From Paludibacter sp. (GTDB taxonomy: Bacteria > Bacteroidota > Bacteroidia > Bacteroidales > Paludibacteraceae), in contig JAGPIU010000014.1 of NCBI GenBank assembly GCA_018054805.1, positions 1 to 11,280 on the forward strand: a DNA stretch of 11,280 nucleotides. Reading direction: 5' to 3'. The translations under genes were made by a program, and so were the position numbers. Position 1 is the first letter of the stretch. The number at the start of each line of letters is the position of its first letter. Positions 6,840-11,280 of the stretch are shown here, piece by piece. The notes under the pieces were generated by a model that worked only from the letters and a program-made list of their open reading frames with translations, was not told the origin of the DNA and did not search any database.

Positions 6840-6882
6840 CGAATTGTAAATCGTAAATGAATAAATTGTAAATTTTAAATTG

Positions 6883-7587
6883 ATGTTACATGCACATTGT
6901 ATCATGCACGTTCCGTTCGAAGGGCCGGGCTGCGTGGAAGAATATTTACTTGAAAAGGATTATTCGCTGACTTTTACACGTATTTACGAAAAAGTGACTT
7001 TTCCAGAAGTGGACGATGTTGATTTTCTGCTTATTATGGGTGGCCCAATGAGCGTGTACGACGAAGATGAATATCCGTGGTTGCGGGAAGAAAAAGACTT
7101 TATCCGTGCTGTTATTCAGGCCGGAAAGAAAGTGCTGGGCATTTGTCTGGGTTCGCAGCTCATTGCCGAAGTGCTTGGTGCAAAAGTTTATCCGAATGCA
7201 GTGAAGGAAATTGGATGGTTTCCGGTGACCAAAACCGAAAGCGGAAAAACATCAGCTCTCATTGCCGATTTTCCTGTTACCTCTGAAGTTTTTCACTGGC
7301 ATGGTGATACTTACGATTTGCCCGCTGGCTGTGCACATTTGTTTATTAGCAATGAATGTTGTCATCAGGCTTTCGAATACCAAGGCAGGGTAGTGGGGCT
7401 TCAGTTTCACCTCGAAACCGTTCCCGAATTACTCGAGGCAATGATTGAAAATGGTTTACATGAGATGAATGTGGGTGGAAAATGTGTACAGACAGTAACC
7501 GAAATAAAACAGAACTATTTGTTATGCCTTAAAACCAATCGTTTAATGAATAGTCTGCTCGATAAATTAATAAAAACAAACAATTAA
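6883..7587 (+). CDS. Free-standing class I glutamine amidotransferase-like protein
   Basis: 234 residues. It has the class I (triad) fold signatures: oxyanion-region LLIMGGPMSVYDED (49-62), nucleophile Cys88 in GICLGSQ, and His176 and Glu178 in LQFHLE. The N-terminus (HVPFEGPGCVEEYL) matches the stand-alone group often labelled 'GMP synthase' from domain similarity. No synthetase domain is fused or adjacent, so guanine synthesis is unlikely. Expected chemistry is glutamine hydrolysis or transfer to, or hydrolysis of, a gamma-glutamyl compound. The substrate is unknown. A TTG three bases upstream is also in frame, but the ATG at 6883 fits homolog lengths. The next gene starts 11 bases after the stop, so the two are probably cotranscribed. 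Confidence 0.88.
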   Translation: MLHAHCIMHVPFEGPGCVEEYLLEKDYSLTFTRIYEKVTFPEVDDVDFLLIMGGPMSVYDEDEYPWLREEKDFIRAVIQAGKKVLGICLGSQLIAEVLGAKVYPNAVKEIGWFPVTKTESGKTSALIADFPVTSEVFHWHGDTYDLPAGCAHLFISNECCHQAFEYQGRVVGLQFHLETVPELLEAMIENGLHEMNVGGKCVQTVTEIKQNYLLCLKTNRLMNSLLDKLIKTNN

Positions 7588-7598
7588 AAATTACAGAC

Positions 7599-7937
7599 AT
7601 GAATATTACAGAAGTAAAAAATACAGTAATTGTAGATACACCGCATAAAGTAGATGTACGCAGATTGTACGACAGAGACAACGCACAGGTGATGCACATG
7701 ACTCTGAAACCGGGCGAATCGTTGAAACCTCACATTACTCCTGTGGATGTGTTTTTTTATGTGCTCGAGGGGCGTCCTACAGTTCAGATTGGCGAAGAAA
7801 TTATTGCGGTTGAAAAGGATTGTCTTGTGGATAGTCCTAAAGGTATTGTACATTGCCTTTCGAACGAGACAAATGAAAATGCACGTATTTTGGTGGTAAA
7901 GGCTCCAAAACCAACTGCAGCAGGAAAATTATTGTAA
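7599..7937 (+). CDS. Small single-domain cupin protein
   Basis: 112-residue beta-barrel protein of the cupin superfamily. Motif 1 reads G39-X5-H45-I-T47 with the closing Gly58: the first histidine is kept, but the second histidine is Thr and the glutamate position is Val or Phe. Motif 2, PKGIVHCLSN (80-89), is intact with His85. Only two of the four usual metal ligands are present, so it may bind metal weakly, differently or not at all. No signal peptide is seen, so it is cytosolic. The gene is 11 bases after the amidotransferase and ends at a strong terminator, so it closes this two-gene unit. Function unknown: small cupins include sensors, isomerases and storage-like proteins. Confidence 0.85.
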   Translation: MNITEVKNTVIVDTPHKVDVRRLYDRDNAQVMHMTLKPGESLKPHITPVDVFFYVLEGRPTVQIGEEIIAVEKDCLVDSPKGIVHCLSNETNENARILVVKAPKPTAAGKLL

Positions 7938-7949
7938 AACAACTGTATA

Positions 7950-7983
7950 GAAGCCGGATTTCTATGTCCGGTTTTCTTTTTAC
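7950..7983 (+). terminator. Rho-independent terminator after the cupin gene
   Basis: Stem CCGGA/TCCGG is extended by A-T and G-U pairs to about 9 bp around an 8-base loop (7959-7966). A T-rich tail, TTTTCTTTTTACTTT, follows. The stem begins 13 bases past the cupin stop. Confidence 0.85.
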
Positions 7984-8017
7984 TTTAAATGCTATATGAA
8001 AGTAGTATATTGTGTCA

Positions 8018-9556
8018 ATGCTTAAATTCTTCAGAAAATATCATAAATGGGCAGGAGTTGTACTGACCGTTTTATTGGTTTTATTCGCCATATCGGGTAT
8101 CATTCTCAATCACCGCGATCTCCTTTCGCGCGTCTCTGTCAACCGCAATTATCTTCCGGGCGATTATCGTTACGAGAACTGGAATATTGCAGCGGTGCGC
8201 GATATGTATGGATTATCGCAGGACTCGGTTCTGTTGTATGGAAATGTGGGTGTGTGGCTGACCGACAGCACTGTATCGCAGTTTCGCGATATGAATGCGG
8301 GTTTTCCTGATGGAATTGACAACCGGAAGATATTTAAAGTGTTGCGTTACAAGCAATATTTGCTCGCTGGTACTTTGTTTGGCTTGTACGGGTACAGTCA
8401 AAATGAACAGAAATGGCAGAATATTGCTTTGCCTGTACACGAGAAAAATGTGGTGGATTTACTTGTGAAGGGCGATAGTTTGATGGTGATGCTACGTTCG
8501 GGTATCTTACTCACTACAGATATGCAGAATTTCAGGGCTATGGATTTACCAACTCCTTATGGCTACGACAACAGGGTGAGTTTGTTTAAAACGCTTTGGG
8601 TGGTTCATAGCGGCGAAATTTATGGTAATGTGGGTAAATTAATAGTGGATTTTGCTGCTTTGATTATGATATTTTTGTCGGTAACAGGCATTCTTTTATT
8701 TTTCAACCGTAAAAAAATAAAGCAACGAAAAGCAAAAGCCGAAGCGCAGAAAAAGCTGAAACAAAAATACCGCTGGAATATAAAATGGCACAATAAAGTG
8801 GGCTGGATCACCATTGTTTTGCTATTGATTACAACTTTTACCGGTATTTTTCTGCGTCCGCCACTTTTGGCCATGATTGGAAATGTGAGGGTGAAAAAAA
8901 TTCCATTTACCGAACTCGACACTCCCAATCCGTGGTTTGATATTTTGCGACGAATGATTTTTTTACCTGATGAGGATATGTTCATTATTTCCACATCCGA
9001 AGGTTTCTATTTTTCGGGTGATAATCTTAAAACTCTGAATCGTTTTCGCCATCAACCACCCGCAAGTGTGATGGGTGTAACAGTGCTCAAAAATGCTGAA
9101 AATGGTGCTCTGGTGGTAGGTTCGTTCGAAGGACTTTTTCTCTGGGATTATCATACCGGTTATGTGTACGATGTAATGAAACAACAGGAATATATTCGCC
9201 CGGTAAAAGCAGGTCCGCCTGTTGGTGATTTCAAAATAACAGGTTACGGATTCGATAAAAAGGGTCGTGAGATTGTCTTCGATTACAGTCATGGCGCTAC
9301 GGGTATTTTTGGCAAAGCCGATTTTCCCGAAATGCCCGCCGAAATATTGAAAAAATCGCCTATGTCACTCTGGAATGTGGCGCTCGAAGTGCATACAGCA
9401 AGGTTTTATAAAGTGATACTTGGCAATTTTTATATTCTGATTGTACCACTCACAGGAATGTTTACATTGCTGATTCTCATTAGTGGCATTGTGCTGTGGT
9501 TTAAATACCATCGTAAGTCCAGATCAGCTAAAAAACACATTGTGAGAACTGAATAA
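8018..9556 (+). CDS. PepSY-type four-helix inner-membrane protein with two extracytoplasmic domains
   Basis: 512 residues with four hydrophobic helices near 13-31, 207-229, 260-278 and 470-494, arranged as two similar halves. Each half starts with a His-containing helix (KYHKWAGVVL; KWHNKVGWITI), passes through a large outside domain, and closes with a His and a second helix (VVHSGEIYG...TGILLFF; LEVHTARFY...SGIVLWFK). This is the layout of PepSY-associated transmembrane proteins, some of which move electrons or reduce iron at the membrane. The outside domains contain short beta-rich units (LFGLYGYS; SEGFYFSGDNL; FEGLFLWD) resembling propeller blades rather than a canonical PepSY fold. A basic Lys/Arg-rich linker (about 230-250) separates the halves. 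GTG at 8012 is an alternative start two codons upstream. The gene follows a strong terminator, so it is a separate unit. Substrate and partner are unknown. Confidence 0.75.
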   Translation: MLKFFRKYHKWAGVVLTVLLVLFAISGIILNHRDLLSRVSVNRNYLPGDYRYENWNIAAVRDMYGLSQDSVLLYGNVGVWLTDSTVSQFRDMNAGFPDGIDNRKIFKVLRYKQYLLAGTLFGLYGYSQNEQKWQNIALPVHEKNVVDLLVKGDSLMVMLRSGILLTTDMQNFRAMDLPTPYGYDNRVSLFKTLWVVHSGEIYGNVGKLIVDFAALIMIFLSVTGILLFFNRKKIKQRKAKAEAQKKLKQKYRWNIKWHNKVGWITIVLLLITTFTGIFLRPPLLAMIGNVRVKKIPFTELDTPNPWFDILRRMIFLPDEDMFIISTSEGFYFSGDNLKTLNRFRHQPPASVMGVTVLKNAENGALVVGSFEGLFLWDYHTGYVYDVMKQQEYIRPVKAGPPVGDFKITGYGFDKKGREIVFDYSHGATGIFGKADFPEMPAEILKKSPMSLWNVALEVHTARFYKVILGNFYILIVPLTGMFTLLILISGIVLWFKYHRKSRSAKKHIVRTE

Positions 9557-9571
9557 TCAATCTGTCTCACT

Positions 9572-9666
9572 AAATATGTATATATGTCCTCCCTATCTGT
9601 ACATATTTCTATATGGTATCTCATTTGAAATGATTTATTTTGCAGTGTCCGTAATGTATTCATTAC
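9572..9666. repeat. Group of three palindromes before the PL11 gene
   Basis: Three separate dyads lie in this gene-free gap: AAATATGTA-N19-TACATATTT (9572-9608), TCATTT-g-AAATGA (9621-9633) and GTAATG-TATT-CATTAC (9651-9666). The first could be a weak terminator for the PepSY-type gene, although no T-run follows. The other two could be regulator sites for the lyase gene. A further CGGG-N8-CCCG hairpin (9691-9706), flanked by CAATC/GATTG, would lie in its leader. Confidence 0.5.
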
Positions 9667-9726
9667 AGATACTTTAAATCAATCTGTTTTCGGGCTTTTC
9701 AACCCGGATTGTAAAAATCTGATTCC

Positions 9727-11280
9727 ATGTATAAAAAATTACTCTTTCTTCTTGCATTTTTACTATCAGGCTTATTCTCATTTGTTACAGCTCAACGCAA
9801 AGCTGAAATACTCAATCGTGGATTGGTTGCTGTGAAGGTGACTTCCTCGCTAACTTTCCTCTCGTGGCGACTGTTGGGTAACGATCCTGAAAATATCACT
9901 TTCGATATTTATCGCGATGGAGTCAAAGTAAATGCTCAACCCATTGCCGACCGCACAAACTTTTCCGACAATGTTACCGGAGCACAATATACTGTGAAAA
10001 CGCTGCTGAATGGCGTTGAAACAGGCGAGACGCAAACTGTGACTGTCTGGAACACAAATTATATTGACATTACACTCAATGTGCCTGCAGCTATGACCAT
10101 GCCCGATAATTCAACCTGTACTTATTCGCCCAACGATTGCAGCACAGGCGATGTGGATGGCGATGGTGAATACGAAATCATTGTAAAATGGGATCCTTCC
10201 AATGCCAAAGACAATTCACAATCGGGACATACCGGAAATGTATATATCGATGTGTACAAATTGAACAGCACACATTTACATCGTATCGATTTGGGCAAAA
10301 ATATCCGTGCAGGAGCACATTACACACAATTTATGGTGGCCGATTTTGACGGAGATGGTAAAGCCGAAATTGCCTGCAAAACAGCGCCCGGTACAAAAGA
10401 TGGAAAGGGAAATTTTATCTCAAAAGGTCCGGCCGCTACTGCTTCACATAATTCAGATTACCGCAATTCAGGTGGTTACATTCTTACCGGACCCGAGTAT
10501 ATGACTGTTTTCAGCGGGCTCACCGGCGAAGAGCTTGCTACTGCAAATTACAATCCTCAGCGCGGAACGGTTTCTTCGTGGGGCGACAGTTATGGCAATC
10601 GCGTCGATAGATTTTTGGGAGGTATTGCATGGCTCGATGGCGTTTTGCCGAGCATTATAATGTGTCGTGGTTATTATACTCGTGCTGTAGTGGCTGCCTG
10701 GGATTATCGCAACGGAACACTCACCAATCGCTGGACTTACGATTCGGGCAACAGCAATGTGGGACTTTATGGTCAGGGAAATCATAATATGGCTGTGGCT
10801 GATGTGGACGACGATGGAAAAGATGAAATAATCTGGGGCTCGGCTGCACTCGACCACGACGGAAAACTGCTTTATCGTACCAACCTGGGACATGGTGATG
10901 CAATGCATCTTACTGATCATATTCCTGATCGTAAAGGACTTGAATTGTGGACAGTACACGAATCGACCGGCGCTGCCTATGGCGAAGAACTTCACGATGC
11001 CCGTACAGGTGAAATTATTTGGGGAACGCATACAGGCACCGATAATGGTCGCGGAATGGCGGGAAATGTAATTCCGAATAATCGCGGTTTCGAAATGTGG
11101 AGTGGCTCGGGTCCTGGACTGATGAGCACAAACGGAACTATTCTCAGTAGTTCGAAACCTTCGATGAACTTCCGCATTTACTGGGATGGCGACCTTGAGG
11201 ATGAACTGCTCGATGGGACAACCATTACAAAATGGGGTGTGGGAAGTATTTTCTCAGCAACAGGTTGTTCGTCGAATAAC
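9727..11280 (+). CDS. Rhamnogalacturonan lyase, polysaccharide lyase family 11 (3' end missing)
   Basis: Secreted enzyme cleaving the rhamnose-galacturonate backbone of pectin (rhamnogalacturonan I) by beta-elimination. The first 518 codons are present, open to the last base. Residues 1-22 are a clear signal peptide (basic start, hydrophobic core, cleavage after VTA). The N-terminal domain has the family sequence AEILNRGLVAVKV...LSWRLLGND...FDIYRDG (27-65). The propeller follows, with calcium-binding Asp-rich loops DVDGDGEYE (142-150), DFDGDGKAE (206-214) and DVDDDGKDE (359-367), and conserved stretches GAHYTQFMVADFDGDGK and GQGNHNMAVAD. Relatives such as Bacillus YesW are about 600 residues, so perhaps 80-100 residues plus any sorting domain are missing. 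ATG at 9727 directly precedes the signal peptide and is the natural start. Confidence 0.93.
   Translation, partial: MYKKLLFLLAFLLSGLFSFVTAQRKAEILNRGLVAVKVTSSLTFLSWRLLGNDPENITFDIYRDGVKVNAQPIADRTNFSDNVTGAQYTVKTLLNGVETGETQTVTVWNTNYIDITLNVPAAMTMPDNSTCTYSPNDCSTGDVDGDGEYEIIVKWDPSNAKDNSQSGHTGNVYIDVYKLNSTHLHRIDLGKNIRAGAHYTQFMVADFDGDGKAEIACKTAPGTKDGKGNFISKGPAATASHNSDYRNSGGYILTGPEYMTVFSGLTGEELATANYNPQRGTVSSWGDSYGNRVDRFLGGIAWLDGVLPSIIMCRGYYTRAVVAAWDYRNGTLTNRWTYDSGNSNVGLYGQGNHNMAVADVDDDGKDEIIWGSAALDHDGKLLYRTNLGHGDAMHLTDHIPDRKGLELWTVHESTGAAYGEELHDARTGEIIWGTHTGTDNGRGMAGNVIPNNRGFEMWSGSGPGLMSTNGTILSSSKPSMNFRIYWDGDLEDELLDGTTITKWGVGSIFSATGCSSNN

Noticed and set aside
6883..7587. GMP synthase (guaA) call for the amidotransferase
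   Set aside because: Only the glutaminase domain is present at 234 residues. There is no ATP-pyrophosphatase or dimerisation domain in it or beside it.
10468..11031. 187-residue minus-strand frame within the lyase gene
   Set aside because: Entirely antisense to a PL11 lyase with conserved calcium loops. No domain recognised.

Overview
The window reads as a chromosomal segment from a Bacteroidota bacterium, probably an environmental, anaerobic or microaerobic Bacteroidales-type organism. This is inferred from moderate to low GC, near absence of Shine-Dalgarno sequences, several matches to the Bacteroidota -7 promoter box TAnnTTTG, the NrfH/NrfA arrangement, and a secreted family 11 rhamnogalacturonan lyase at the right edge. 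No mobile element, CRISPR array, tRNA or rRNA was seen.

Left part (1-2334, minus strand): nrfH and nrfA encode the membrane tetraheme quinol dehydrogenase and the pentaheme ammonia-forming nitrite reductase. All nine heme-binding motifs are intact. A 340-base AT-rich divergent control region (2335-2674) follows. It holds a good -7 box for nrfH with a perfect 7+7 dyad in the promoter spacer, and a -7 box for the gene on the other side.

Middle part (2675-6721, plus strand): an Rrf2-family regulator with three cysteines (NsrR-like), a quinol-dependent nitric oxide reductase of 740 residues with its heme, FeB and glutamate ligands present, and a cytosolic DUF438-type protein with hemerythrin-like and PAS domains. 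Together with nrfHA this looks like a nitrite/nitric oxide response locus. NrfHA would take nitrite to ammonium, the NO reductase would take escaping NO to N2O, the Rrf2 protein would be the likely sensor, and the hemerythrin/PAS protein a diiron or redox sensor or repair factor. The regulatory wiring is inferred.

Right part: a two-gene unit of a free-standing class I glutamine amidotransferase-like protein and a small cupin lacking two of four usual metal ligands (6883-7937) ends at a clear rho-independent terminator. Next come a four-helix PepSY-type membrane protein with an apparent internal duplication (8018-9556), then a leader with several palindromes and the first 518 codons of a PL11 rhamnogalacturonan lyase (from 9727), which continues past the window. 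The lyase probably begins a separate pectin-degradation region.

Two starts are moved from the longest open frame. The DUF438 gene is placed at 5531, because the upstream in-frame ATG at 5438 lies inside a terminator-like hairpin and a -7 box falls between them. The regulator is placed at 2675 on family alignment.
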